NCBI RefSeq assembly: GCF_001013905.1
Contig: NZ_LN831790.1
Span: 5,966,001 to 6,030,000 of the forward strand
Direction of reading: 5' to 3'
DNA from: Streptomyces leeuwenhoekii
GTDB lineage: Bacteria > Actinomycetota > Actinomycetes > Streptomycetales > Streptomycetaceae
Length of the DNA: 64,000 nucleotides
Shown: positions 50,482 through 59,573 of the stretch, piece by piece
Layout of the letters: the number at the start of each line of letters is the position of its first letter
How positions within the stretch are numbered: position 1 is the first letter of the stretch
The notes under the pieces: generated by a model
What the model saw: only the letters and a program-made list of their open reading frames with translations
The model's database searches: none
What the model was told of the DNA's origin: nothing
Translations under genes and position numbers: made by a program

Positions 50482-52284
50482 CTAGAACACCGGCGTGCCC
50501 TCCCGCGTCAGCCGCCAGTCCGCCGAGGCGAAGTCAGCCGGGTCCAGCACACCCTTCGCGGTCACCCACTCCGCGATCCGGGTACGGATCTCCGTCGACT
50601 CCGACCAGACCTCCTTCGCCGACGCCACATGCGGGAACGCACCCCCGCCATTGGCCCGGTAATTGTTCACCGCCAGCACGAACTCCTGGGCGTCGTCCAG
50701 CGGAGCACCACCGAAAGTCAGATTCCGGATCCGCGAACCGGCCGGCTGCGCGATGTCGATGTCGTACCGCAGTCCCGACACATAGTCGTAGTTGTAGTCC
50801 GGTCGGCCGTTCGCATTGGTCAGCTTCGCCACATCCACCGGCGCGCCGGCCGCCGTCCGCACGAAATACTCCGCCGAATACTCCAGGTACGCCCGGAGCT
50901 GCGCCCCCGTCATCACCTTCGCCACCAGCGTGTTGTCGTACACATACAGACTCGACAGATCCCGGATCGTCACCTCGCCCGCCGGGATCTGCGACGTACG
51001 GGAGAACGGCGACGCCTGCGACAGCACCGGCAGCGACGCGTACGGCGTACCCGCCAGCGCCTGCCGGACCACGTCCTCCTGCACCTTGTTGATCAGATCG
51101 ATGATCGGCGCGTCCCGGTACCGCGCCTCCGCCGTCGTCAGCGTCGCCGTCGCCGTACCGACGACCTGATTGACGTACGCCACCACCTTCTGGTGCTCGT
51201 CCGCCAGCAGCCTGGTGATCCGCGGATCGTCGGCCACCGTGCGCGCGTCCCGCAGCGACGCCTTCACCGACTCCACCCGCCACCGGCCCCGCTCGAAGAC
51301 CAGATCGAAGTCGAACAGGGTCAGCCGCTCCGCGTAACACAACGGCTCGGAGAGCACCACGGTCCTCCCGGTCCGCTCGTTGACGACGCGCAGCTCCTCG
51401 ATCTCCGCGTGGGCGTGCCCCACCAGGATCGCGTCGATCCCCGGCACCTGCCGCGCCACGTTCGCCGCCGCGTTCTCCACGTACGGCAACTGATCACCGT
51501 ACGACGACGTCCCCGACGTCCCCGAATGCGCCGACACCACCACCACGTCCGCGCCCATCGACCTCAGCTTCGGCACCCACTTCGCCGCCTGCTCCTCCAG
51601 GCCCGGGAACGCCAGCTTCCCCTGCACGTACGCCTTGTCCCAGATGGCGATCCCCGGGTTCGTCAGACCCAGCACCGCCACCTTCACCGGCGGAGCGTCC
51701 TTCACCCGGAACGACTTCATGAAATAGGGCGGGAACGCCGGCTTCAGCGTCTTCGCGTCGACCGCGTTCGCCCCCAGCAGCGGGAAACGGCACTGCTCCT
51801 CGAACTTCCGCAGCGTCTCGATGCCGTAATTGAACTCGTGGTTCCCGAGCGCCACCGCGTCGTACCCGATCGCGTTCATCGCCTGCGCCATCGGATGGAC
51901 CGGTCCGCCCTCGGCCGTGATCGGGTCCACCTTCGCGTAGTAGTACGTCAGCGGCGTTCCCTGGATCGTGTCACCCGCGTCCAGCAGCAGCGTGTTCTGC
52001 CGCCCCTTCTCCGCACGCACCTGGTCCACCAGCGTCGACACACGCGCCAGGCCCTGGGCGTTGCCCTGCGCGTCGGAGTACTCCGCGTCCTTGAAGTAGT
52101 CCCAGTTGAAGACATGCCCGTGCAGATCGGTGGTCCCCATCACCGTCAGCGCGTACCGCTTGGGACCGCGGCGCCCGCGCCCCTCGGCGGCGCCGGCCGC
52201 CGGTGCCGCCGCCGTACCGGTCAGCGCGACTCCCGCGCCCGTCACGGCGGACCTCTTCAAGAATTTCCGGCGGTTCAACGGCAT
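50482..52284 (-). CDS. Tat-exported 5'-nucleotidase / metallophosphoesterase
   Basis: A 600-aa periplasmic-type 5'-nucleotidase or 2',3'-cyclic phosphodiesterase. A twin-arginine signal, NRRKFLKRSAVTGAG, leads to an Ala-rich cleavage region near residue 32. The metallophosphoesterase motifs are TTDLHGHVFN, DAGDTIQG, GNHEFNYG, SAHSG and GHAHAEIEE. The C-terminal 5'-nucleotidase domain has the substrate loop NNYRANGGGAFP. It would dephosphorylate extracellular nucleotides for phosphate and nucleoside uptake. GAGGAG lies eight bases before ATG 52284. It is divergent from pyk. Confidence 0.93.
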   Translation of the reverse strand: MPLNRRKFLKRSAVTGAGVALTGTAAAPAAGAAEGRGRRGPKRYALTVMGTTDLHGHVFNWDYFKDAEYSDAQGNAQGLARVSTLVDQVRAEKGRQNTLLLDAGDTIQGTPLTYYYAKVDPITAEGGPVHPMAQAMNAIGYDAVALGNHEFNYGIETLRKFEEQCRFPLLGANAVDAKTLKPAFPPYFMKSFRVKDAPPVKVAVLGLTNPGIAIWDKAYVQGKLAFPGLEEQAAKWVPKLRSMGADVVVVSAHSGTSGTSSYGDQLPYVENAAANVARQVPGIDAILVGHAHAEIEELRVVNERTGRTVVLSEPLCYAERLTLFDFDLVFERGRWRVESVKASLRDARTVADDPRITRLLADEHQKVVAYVNQVVGTATATLTTAEARYRDAPIIDLINKVQEDVVRQALAGTPYASLPVLSQASPFSRTSQIPAGEVTIRDLSSLYVYDNTLVAKVMTGAQLRAYLEYSAEYFVRTAAGAPVDVAKLTNANGRPDYNYDYVSGLRYDIDIAQPAGSRIRNLTFGGAPLDDAQEFVLAVNNYRANGGGAFPHVASAKEVWSESTEIRTRIAEWVTAKGVLDPADFASADWRLTREGTPVF

Positions 52285-52635
52285 GACTGCTTCTCCTCGG
52301 TGAACGTGCGTCACGACGCGCGTGGACAACGCGCGTAGATTCTGGCCCGCCCGGGCCGGGGGCAACAGGCTCTCCAGGTTGCGATCTGATGACCGGCAGC
52401 CCCGCGACCCCCGCAAACGGCGGCACAAGCGGGCGCACCGGCACAACAGCCACACGGCCGACCGACCGCGACAGAAACCGAACAGGTGAAAATACGCCCG
52501 AAAAAACCTGGCGAAACGCTCATCGGAGCGCTGGGCCGCACAATTCAACACGTGTCAAAATCACTTCACCCAAAGGCCGTTGCGCAGTCACGCACCACCA
52601 ATTCTCTACCCATCGGTAAGTCATAGGCTCGCCCC
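52285..52635. other. Divergent intergenic region, 5'-nucleotidase / pyk
   Basis: 351 bases with no supported gene. GTTCACC, a single PhoP-box-like unit, reads on the minus strand near 52297, and TTTCACC-like units occur around 52490, but no clean 11-bp direct repeats are seen. An AT-rich patch (52490-52620) precedes pyk, whose promoter is at 52624. Confidence 0.5.
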
Positions 52636-52638
52636 ATG
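52624..52638 (+). promoter_or_regulatory. Leaderless-type promoter for pyk
   Basis: TAGGCT (52624-52629), six bases before ATG 52636, no Shine-Dalgarno sequence. Transcription probably starts at or one base before the ATG. Confidence 0.55.
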
Positions 52639-54063
52639 CGCCGAGCAAAGATCGTCTGTACCCTTGGGCCCGCCACCGACTCGTACGACCAGATCAAGGC
52701 ACTCGTCGACGCCGGAATGGACGTCGCCCGCTTCAATCTCAGTCACGGCACCCACGCCGAACACGAACAGCGCTACCGCCGTGTACGCGAAGCCGCCGAC
52801 GAAACGGGCCGCAGTATCGGCATCCTCGCCGATCTGCAAGGCCCGAAGATCCGGCTCGGCCGCTTCGCCGAAGGCCCCGTACTTCTCGAACGCGGCGACA
52901 CCTTCACCATCACCGTCGAAGAGGGCACCGAGGGCGACCGCCACCTCTGCGGCACCACCTACGCCGGCCTCGCCGACGACGTCCGTCCCGGCGAGCGCAT
53001 CCTCGTCGACGACGGCAAGGTCTGCCTGGAGGTCACCGGGGTCGACGGCCCGCGCGTCCGCACCACCGTCACCGAGCCGGGCGTCGTCTCCGACCACAAG
53101 GGGCTCAACCTCCCCGGCGTCGCCGTCTCCGTCCCCGCCCTGTCCAAGAAGGACGAGGAAGACCTCCGCTGGGCCCTGCACACCGGCTTCGACGTCATCG
53201 CCCTCTCCTTCGTCCGCACCGCACACGACATCCAGGACGTGCACCGCATCATGGACGAGGAAGGCCGCCGTCTCCCCGTCATCGCCAAGATCGAGAAACC
53301 CCAGGCCGTCGACCACCTCGAGGACATCGTCGCCGCCTTCGACGGCATCATGGTCGCCCGCGGTGACCTGGGCGTCGAAATGCCCCTCGAACAAGTCCCC
53401 ATCGTGCAGAAGCGCGCCGTCAAACTCGCCAAGCGCAACGCCAAACCGGTCATCGTCGCCACACAAATGCTGGACAGCATGATCGACAACTCGCGCCCCA
53501 CCCGGGCGGAGGCCTCCGACGTCGCCAACGCCGTCATCGACGGCACCGACGCGGTGATGCTCTCCGGCGAGACCAGCGTCGGCAAATACCCCATCGACAC
53601 CGTGCGGACCATGGCCCGGATCGTCGAGGCCGCCGAGGAGGACATCCTCGCCCGGGGCCTGCCACCGCTCACCGAACGCAACAAACCCCGCACCCAGGGC
53701 GGTGCCGTCGCCCGCGCCGCCGCCGAGATGGGCGACTTCCTCGGGGCCAGGTTCCTGGTCGCCTTCACCCAGTCCGGGGACACCGCCCGCCGGCTGTCCC
53801 GCTACCGTTCCCCGATCCCGCTGCTCGCCTTCACCCCCGCCCCGGCGACCCGCTCCCAGCTCAGCCTGACCTGGGGCGTGGAGACGTATCTGGGCCCGCA
53901 CGTCGACTCGACCGACGCGATGGTGGACCAGGTCGACGAACTCCTCACCGAGAACGGCCGCTGCCGCGAGGGCGATCTGGTCGTGATCACGGCGGGCTCG
54001 CCGCCCGGGGTGTCGGGGACGACCAATCTGGTACGGGTGCACCGCATCGGGGAGAAGTTTTAG
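52636..54063 (+). CDS. pyk: Pyruvate kinase
   Basis: Final glycolytic step, phosphoenolpyruvate and ADP to pyruvate and ATP; 475 aa. MRRAKIVCTLGPATDS opens the barrel, ARFNLSHGTHAEH follows, and the signature IAKIEKPQAVDHLEDI contains the catalytic Lys. MVARGDLGVEMPLEQVP and the ATQMLDSMI / RAEASDVANAVIDGTDAVMLSGE blocks complete the active site. The C-terminal domain has a typical allosteric SGDTARRLSRYR segment. A hairpin follows at 54101. Confidence 0.98.
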   Translation: MRRAKIVCTLGPATDSYDQIKALVDAGMDVARFNLSHGTHAEHEQRYRRVREAADETGRSIGILADLQGPKIRLGRFAEGPVLLERGDTFTITVEEGTEGDRHLCGTTYAGLADDVRPGERILVDDGKVCLEVTGVDGPRVRTTVTEPGVVSDHKGLNLPGVAVSVPALSKKDEEDLRWALHTGFDVIALSFVRTAHDIQDVHRIMDEEGRRLPVIAKIEKPQAVDHLEDIVAAFDGIMVARGDLGVEMPLEQVPIVQKRAVKLAKRNAKPVIVATQMLDSMIDNSRPTRAEASDVANAVIDGTDAVMLSGETSVGKYPIDTVRTMARIVEAAEEDILARGLPPLTERNKPRTQGGAVARAAAEMGDFLGARFLVAFTQSGDTARRLSRYRSPIPLLAFTPAPATRSQLSLTWGVETYLGPHVDSTDAMVDQVDELLTENGRCREGDLVVITAGSPPGVSGTTNLVRVHRIGEKF

Positions 54064-54100
54064 CGGCGGCACGCCACGGAGGAACGGGGTTCGAGAAAAG

Positions 54101-54128
54101 AAGGTCACCGCTCGAAAGCGGTGACCTT
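54101..54128. terminator. Perfect 12-bp hairpin between pyk and the tRNA gene
   Basis: AAGGTCACCGCT-CGAA-AGCGGTGACCTT. It ends pyk on the plus strand. On the minus strand it follows the tRNA by 16 bases and is itself followed by CTTTTCTC, a U-rich tail, so it is a good intrinsic terminator for the tRNA. Confidence 0.85.
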
Positions 54129-54144
54129 GGAACCGGAGGAAAAG

Positions 54145-54217
54145 TACCCCGGGTCGGATTCGAACCGACGCTGTATGGTGTTTGAGACCATTGCCTCTAC
54201 CGCTGGGCTACCGGGGC
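54145..54217 (-). tRNA. tRNA with anticodon CAA (tRNA-Leu by anticodon), class-I shape
   Basis: A complete cloverleaf of 73 bases. Acceptor GCCCCGG pairs with CCGGGGT (first pair G-U), D arm GCC/GGC with AGCGGTAGA in the loop, anticodon stem ATGGT/ACCAT with loop CTCAAAC, T arm GTCGG-TTCGAAT-CCGAC, and A73. CCA is not encoded. The anticodon CAA reads the Leu codon UUG. However, the variable region has only five bases (ACAGC), whereas bacterial Leu tRNAs normally have a long extra arm, so amino-acid identity is less certain than the fold. Confidence 0.85.
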
Positions 54218-54322
54218 CCCCTTCGAAACGAAGGACGACGGTCACCCGCCGTGCCCCCACCTTACCGCAGCTAGGTACGCTCTTGGGAGCAGTACCGCCT
54301 GCCCCGGAACAAGGAGCGCCAC

Positions 54323-54979
54323 GTGACCGCCCCCGAGTCGCCCCAGCCCGTAGACGTGCCCGACGACGACACGTCGCACGTTCCTCCGATGACGACCCGT
54401 GTCGTCATCGCCGAGGACGAGGCCCTGATCCGGCTCGATCTCAAAGAGATGCTGGAGGAGGAGGGGTACACCGTCGTCGGTGAGGCCGGGGACGGTGAGC
54501 AGGCCGTCGAGCTGGCCCGTGAGCACCGGCCGGATCTGGTGATCCTGGATGTGAAGATGCCGAAGCTGGACGGTATCTCCGCGGCCGAGAAGATCGCGGA
54601 GGAGCGGATCGCTCCGGTGCTGATGCTGACGGCGTTCTCGCAGCGCGATCTGGTGGAGCGGGCCCGGGACGCGGGTGCCATGGCCTATCTGGTCAAGCCG
54701 TTCAGCAAGAGCGACGTGGTGCCGGCGATCGAGATGGCCGTGTCGCGGTTCACGGAGCTGAAGGAGCTGGAGAAGGAGGTCGCGGACCTCAGCCAGCGGC
54801 TGGAGACGCGCAAGCTCGTGGACCGGGCGAAGTCGATCCTGCAGACGGAGTACGGCCTGACGGAGCCGGCGGCGTTCCGCTGGATCCAGAAGACGTCGAT
54901 GGACCGCCGGATGTCGATGCAGCAGGTGGCGCAGGCGGTCATCGAGGACGCCGAGGAGAAGAAGGCGTCCAAGGACTGA
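54323..54979 (+). CDS. pdtaR: ANTAR-domain response regulator (PdtaR-like)
   Basis: A 218-aa two-component regulator. The receiver domain (residues 25-145) has the acidic pair in VVIAEDEALIRLDL, phospho-acceptor Asp76 in DLVILDVKMPKLDG, and Lys in YLVKPFSKSD. A coiled coil leads to a C-terminal ANTAR RNA-binding domain (about 150-210, VDRAKSILQTEYGLTEPAAFRWIQ), which acts by antitermination. The matching sensor kinase, normally PdtaS, is not in the window. GTG 54323 has AAGGAG eight bases upstream; a TAGGTA -10-like element lies at about 54272. An internal ATG after 22 residues is an alternative start. Confidence 0.92.
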   Translation: MTAPESPQPVDVPDDDTSHVPPMTTRVVIAEDEALIRLDLKEMLEEEGYTVVGEAGDGEQAVELAREHRPDLVILDVKMPKLDGISAAEKIAEERIAPVLMLTAFSQRDLVERARDAGAMAYLVKPFSKSDVVPAIEMAVSRFTELKELEKEVADLSQRLETRKLVDRAKSILQTEYGLTEPAAFRWIQKTSMDRRMSMQQVAQAVIEDAEEKKASKD

Positions 54980-54991
54980 GACGCCGGTGGC

Positions 54992-55025
54992 CGAGGCCCG
55001 CGCCCCTCCGGGGGCGCGGGCCTCG
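54992..55025. terminator. Perfect 15-bp hairpin between pdtaR and livF
   Basis: CGAGGCCCGCGCCCC (54992-55006), loop TCCG, GGGGCGCGGGCCTCG (55011-55025), between convergent stop codons. Confidence 0.85.
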
Positions 55026-55069
55026 TCGTACGCCCGGGGGCGGAACCCGTGTACAACCGTGTACGCGGG

Positions 55070-55782
<713 letters not shown>

Positions 55783-55786
<4 letters not shown>

Positions 55787-56694
55787 CGGTCGTTCTCCTT
55801 GGTGGCCGCGGGGTCCGTCGGGGTGGCGCCGGCATGTGCCTCGGCGGCTTCCACTTCGGCGAGTTCTTCGGCGCCGGGGGCGTTCTCGAAAGGCTCGCCC
55901 AGATAGGCGGCGATGACGCGTTCGTCGCCCTGGACGGTGGCGCTGTCGCCCTCGATGAGTTTCTCGCCCTGGACGAGGACGGCGACGCGGTCGCAGAGGT
56001 TGAAGATGAAGCGCATGTCGTGCTCGATGACGAGGACGGCGATGCCCTGGTCCCGGATGGCGAAGACGAGTTCCTCGGTGGCCCGGGTCTCCTGCGGGTT
56101 CATTCCGGCGGTGGGCTCGTCCAGGAGGAGCAGGCCGGGTTCGCTGGCCAGCGCGCGGGCGATCTCCAGTTTGCGCTGCTCTCCGTAGGGGAGGTTGCGC
56201 GCGAGGTGGTCGGCCTTGTGGGCGAGGCCGACGAAGGCGAGGAGTTCGCCGGCGCGCTCGCGCGAGGCCGCCTCCGCCCGGTGGAAGCCCGGGCCGCGCA
56301 GGACGGCGGACCAGAACCCTTCCTTGGTACGGGTGTGACGGCCGACGAGCACGTTCTCCAGGACGGTCATGTTGGAGAACAGCCGGATGTTCTGGAAGGT
56401 GCGGGCGATGCCGGCCGCGGTGACCTTGAACGATGTCGGCGGCAGGACGCGGCCTCGGTAGCGGACTTCGCCTTCGGTGGGGACGTAGAGGCCGGTGAGG
56501 CAGTTGAAGAAGGTGGTCTTGCCGGCGCCGTTGGGGCCGATCAGTCCGACGATCTCGCCGCTGTTGACGGTGAGGTTGACGCCTCGTACGGCGGTCAGCC
56601 CGCCGAAGCGCATGGTGACGCCGCGGGCGTCGAGGACGGTCTCGCGGGAGGGGGTGCCGCCCGGGGTGTCCGTGGTGCTGGTGTCGGTGGTCAT
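55783..56694 (-). CDS. livG: Branched-chain amino acid ABC transporter ATP-binding protein LivG
   Basis: A 303-aa ATPase partner of LivF. Walker A GPNGAGKTTFF lies near residue 53, ARTFQNIRLFSNMTVLENV is the LivG-type Q-loop, PYGEQRKLEIARAL is the signature (LSGGQ replaced by LPYGEQ, normal in LivG), and Walker B is LLLLDEPTAGMNP. The last 40 residues are an Ala/Glu-rich tail. The start is 5 bases from the livM stop. Confidence 0.95.
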
Positions 56695-56699
56695 GGTGA

Positions 56700-58523
56700 T
56701 CAGGCCCCTGTCTTGCCGAGGACTGCGGGCGCGTCGGCGTCTTCGTGGAATTCGAGCTGGCGGCGGCGGTTGGGGATGAGCCCTTCGGGCCTGAAGCGCA
56801 TCAGCAGGATGAGGGCGAGCCCGAAGGCGAAGAGCTGGTAGTCGCCGAGGAACTGGAGCTTGTTGGGGATGAGGAAGAGGAGCGCGGCGCCGATGAGGGG
56901 GCCCCCGATGGTGCCCATGCCGCCGAGGACCACGGCGGCGAGGAGGAAGGCGGAGTTCGGCGGGATGGTGCCGGCGAAGAGGTACTGCTCCGGGGTGACC
57001 GTGTAGGTGACGTGCGCCTGGACGGTGCCCGCCAGGCCGGCGAGGGAGGCGCCGACCGCGAAGGCGATGAGCTTGACGCGGAAGCCGTTGATGCCCATGG
57101 CGAGGGCGGCGGTCTCGTCCTCGCGGATGGCGACCCAGGCGCGGCCGATGCGGGAGTCACCGCTGCGCCGGAAGACGAGGACGACGACGGCGGTGATCAG
57201 GAGCATGAGGAAGAAGTAGTTGGCGAACCGGCCGATGGTGAAGCCGGCGACCGTGTGCTCGGCGCCCAGGTCCCAGCCGAAGATCTTGAGGTTGGGGATG
57301 GAGGAGATGCCGTTGGAACCGTTGGTGACATCGGGTCCGGAGGTGCCGTCGAGGTTGTTGACGGTGATGCGGAAGATCTCGCCGAAGCCGAGGGTGACGA
57401 TGGCGAGGTAGTCGCCGCGCAGCCGGAGGGTGGGGGCCCCGATGAGGACGCCGAAGACGAGGGAGGCGGCGGCACCGACGAGGACGGTGGCCCAGAAGGG
57501 GAGGTGGAGGTCGAGGGGGGAGCTGGGGGAGCCGGAGACCAGGGAGGCGGCGTAGGCGCCGACGCCGAGGAAGGCGACGTATCCGAGGTCGAGGAGGCCG
57601 GCGAGGCCGACGACGATGTTCAGGCCCAGGGCGACGGTGGCGAAGATGAGGATGTAGACGCCGATGGTGGCGTACTGGTCGTCGGTCTGGGTGAAGGGGA
57701 AGAGGGCGGCGGCGACGAAGGCGCCGCAGATGGTGATGTTCTGGTGGCGGGCGGTGATCTGGGAGGCGTGGGCGATGAGGCCGGCCTTGTGCAGGGCGGC
57801 GAAGCCGAGGCCGGCGGTGATGAGGAAGCCCACGAAGAGTTCGTCGTACTCGGTGCCGATGCCGTAGGTGAAGACGGTCAGGGCCAGGGCCATGATCCCG
57901 ACGATGATCAGGATCTCGGCGTAGGAGGGCAGGGCGGGGGCCGGGCGCGGGGCGGGCGCGGCGAAGGCGGCCTTGACCGTCTGCCCGGTGTGGGCGAGGC
58001 GGTGCCTGGTGCGCTCCCAGGACGTGCTGTCGGGGTCGACGGGGTCGGGCTGCGGCTTGCGGCAGGGCAGGGCGAGGGCGCCCAGGAGCGTGAGGAGGGT
58101 GGTGACGGCGGCGATCCAGCCGCCGGGTTCGAGATTGACCAGGCCGCCGAGCTGGTAGCTGATGGCGAGGACGGTGTACCAGGTGGTGACGAAGGTGCCG
58201 AGGGCGGCGAACCTGACGGCCGGGTCGGCGTCGGCGGGGGTGAGCCGGCGCAGTCCCTTGACGCCGTAGGAGGCGAGCCCGAGGAGGGTGGTGAGGGCGC
58301 CGCCGACGAGGACGAGGACCTGGAGGCCGCCGGGGTAGCCGTAGACGGTGAGGTTGCCCGGGAAGGCGGTGGTCCAGGTCCAGGCGAGGAAGGTGGACAG
58401 GACGGTGAGGAGTCCGCCGCCGGTGGCCAGGGCGCGCGCGAGGTGCGGGGGTATGCCGATGAGGCCGGTGGCCGGGGCGGCCGGGGTGTCGGAGGGCTTC
58501 TGGGGGGTGGTCTGTGTGGTCAT
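56700..58523 (-). CDS. livM: Branched-chain amino acid ABC transporter permease LivM, with N-terminal extension
   Basis: A 607-aa permease. The C-terminal 330 residues are the usual LivM fold (GLNIVVGLAGLLDLGYVAFLGVGAY, LRGDYLAIVTLGFGEIFRI, GGMGTIGGPLIGAALLFLIPN, FRPEGLIP). The first 270 residues add several membrane segments and a charged loop (PDPVDPDSTSWERTRHRLAH) not found in enterobacterial LivM. ATG 58523 is used; GTG 58532 overlaps the livH stop and would add only three residues. It forms the channel with LivH. Confidence 0.93.
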   Translation of the reverse strand: MTTQTTPQKPSDTPAAPATGLIGIPPHLARALATGGGLLTVLSTFLAWTWTTAFPGNLTVYGYPGGLQVLVLVGGALTTLLGLASYGVKGLRRLTPADADPAVRFAALGTFVTTWYTVLAISYQLGGLVNLEPGGWIAAVTTLLTLLGALALPCRKPQPDPVDPDSTSWERTRHRLAHTGQTVKAAFAAPAPRPAPALPSYAEILIIVGIMALALTVFTYGIGTEYDELFVGFLITAGLGFAALHKAGLIAHASQITARHQNITICGAFVAAALFPFTQTDDQYATIGVYILIFATVALGLNIVVGLAGLLDLGYVAFLGVGAYAASLVSGSPSSPLDLHLPFWATVLVGAAASLVFGVLIGAPTLRLRGDYLAIVTLGFGEIFRITVNNLDGTSGPDVTNGSNGISSIPNLKIFGWDLGAEHTVAGFTIGRFANYFFLMLLITAVVVLVFRRSGDSRIGRAWVAIREDETAALAMGINGFRVKLIAFAVGASLAGLAGTVQAHVTYTVTPEQYLFAGTIPPNSAFLLAAVVLGGMGTIGGPLIGAALLFLIPNKLQFLGDYQLFAFGLALILLMRFRPEGLIPNRRRQLEFHEDADAPAVLGKTGA

Positions 58524-58528
58524 CGGTG

Positions 58529-59461
58529 TCACGCCCTGTCCGCAACGCGTTCGCCGAGCAGGCCCTGGGGCCGGAGCAGCAGTACGAGGATGAGGAGGAT
58601 GAAGGCCCAGACGTCGGCCCAGGACTGGCTGCCGAACTGGTCCATGCCGGGGATGTCGGCGACGTAGGCGGTGGCGAGGGTCTCGGCGATGCCGAGGACG
58701 ACGCCGCCGATCATGGCGCCGTAGATGTTGCCGATGCCGCCGAGGACGGCCGCGGTGAAGGCCTTGAGGCCGAGGATGAAGCCCATGCGGAAGTCGATCT
58801 GGCCGTACTTGAGGCCGTTGGCGAGGGCTCCGACGGCGGCGAAGACGGCACCGAGGGCGAAGGCGATGACGATGATGCGGTCGGTGTTGACGCCCATGAG
58901 CTTGGCGGTGTCCGGGTCCTGGGCGGTGGCCTGCATACCGCGTCCGGTGCGGGTCTTCATGACGAAGTAGGCGAGGACGGCCATGCTGACCGGCGCGGCG
59001 ACGAGGAGGAAGATGTCGCCGGTCTGGATGGTGACGTTGCCGATGTGGAAGGGGCCGCCGTCGATCTGGGGGAAGCTGCGGGCGGATTTCGCCTCGGGGT
59101 ACCACGCCCACACGGCCTGCTGGAGGGCGAGCGAGAGGCCGATGGCGGTGATGAGGGGGGCGAGACGGGGTGCGCCGCGCAGGGGCCGGTAGGCGAATCG
59201 TTCCGCTCCGACGGCGACCGTCACCGCCACGACGATGGCGCCCAGGAGCATGAGCGGCAGGGCGACCCACATGGTGGTGCCGTCGGGCAGGATGTACACG
59301 TAGACCGTGAGGGCGCCGAAGGCTCCGGTCATGAAGATCTCGCCGTGGGCGAAGTTGATGAGCTGGACGATGCCGTAGACCATGGTGTAGCCGATGGCGA
59401 CCAGCCCGTACATGGATCCCAGTAGCAGGCCGTTGACCAGCTGCTGCGGCAGTTCGTTCAC
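58529..59461 (-). CDS. livH: Branched-chain amino acid ABC transporter permease LivH
   Basis: A 310-aa permease with about eight membrane segments. The start VNELPQQLVNGLLLGSMYGLVAIGYTMVYGIVQLINFAHGE is the LivH hallmark, and ATAQDPDTAKLMGVNTDRI is the cytoplasmic coupling loop. FTAAVLGGIGNIYGAMIGG and LLLRPQGLLGE close the protein. GGAGG lies seven bases before GTG 59461. It is the second gene of the operon, 112 bases after livK. Confidence 0.95.
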   Translation of the reverse strand: MNELPQQLVNGLLLGSMYGLVAIGYTMVYGIVQLINFAHGEIFMTGAFGALTVYVYILPDGTTMWVALPLMLLGAIVVAVTVAVGAERFAYRPLRGAPRLAPLITAIGLSLALQQAVWAWYPEAKSARSFPQIDGGPFHIGNVTIQTGDIFLLVAAPVSMAVLAYFVMKTRTGRGMQATAQDPDTAKLMGVNTDRIIVIAFALGAVFAAVGALANGLKYGQIDFRMGFILGLKAFTAAVLGGIGNIYGAMIGGVVLGIAETLATAYVADIPGMDQFGSQSWADVWAFILLILVLLLRPQGLLGERVADRA

Positions 59462-59573
59462 CGCATGTCCTCCGAGACTTTCGGATGTTCGACGAATGTG
59501 GCCGGATGCGAGTCCGCGCGGGGCGCCTGTGGAACAGCGCCCCGCGCGGCTCGTGGGCAGTGGTGCGGTGTGA

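Noticed and set aside
47251..52338. A 1695-codon open frame on the plus strand
   Set aside because: Composition is Pro/Arg/Ser/Thr repeats of frame-shadow type, and it runs antisense to the 5'-nucleotidase gene. Real proteins with clear motifs occupy other frames.
52285..52635. PhoP box controlling the 5'-nucleotidase
   Set aside because: Single GTTCACC-like units occur, but no adjacent 11-bp direct repeats at promoter distance were found.
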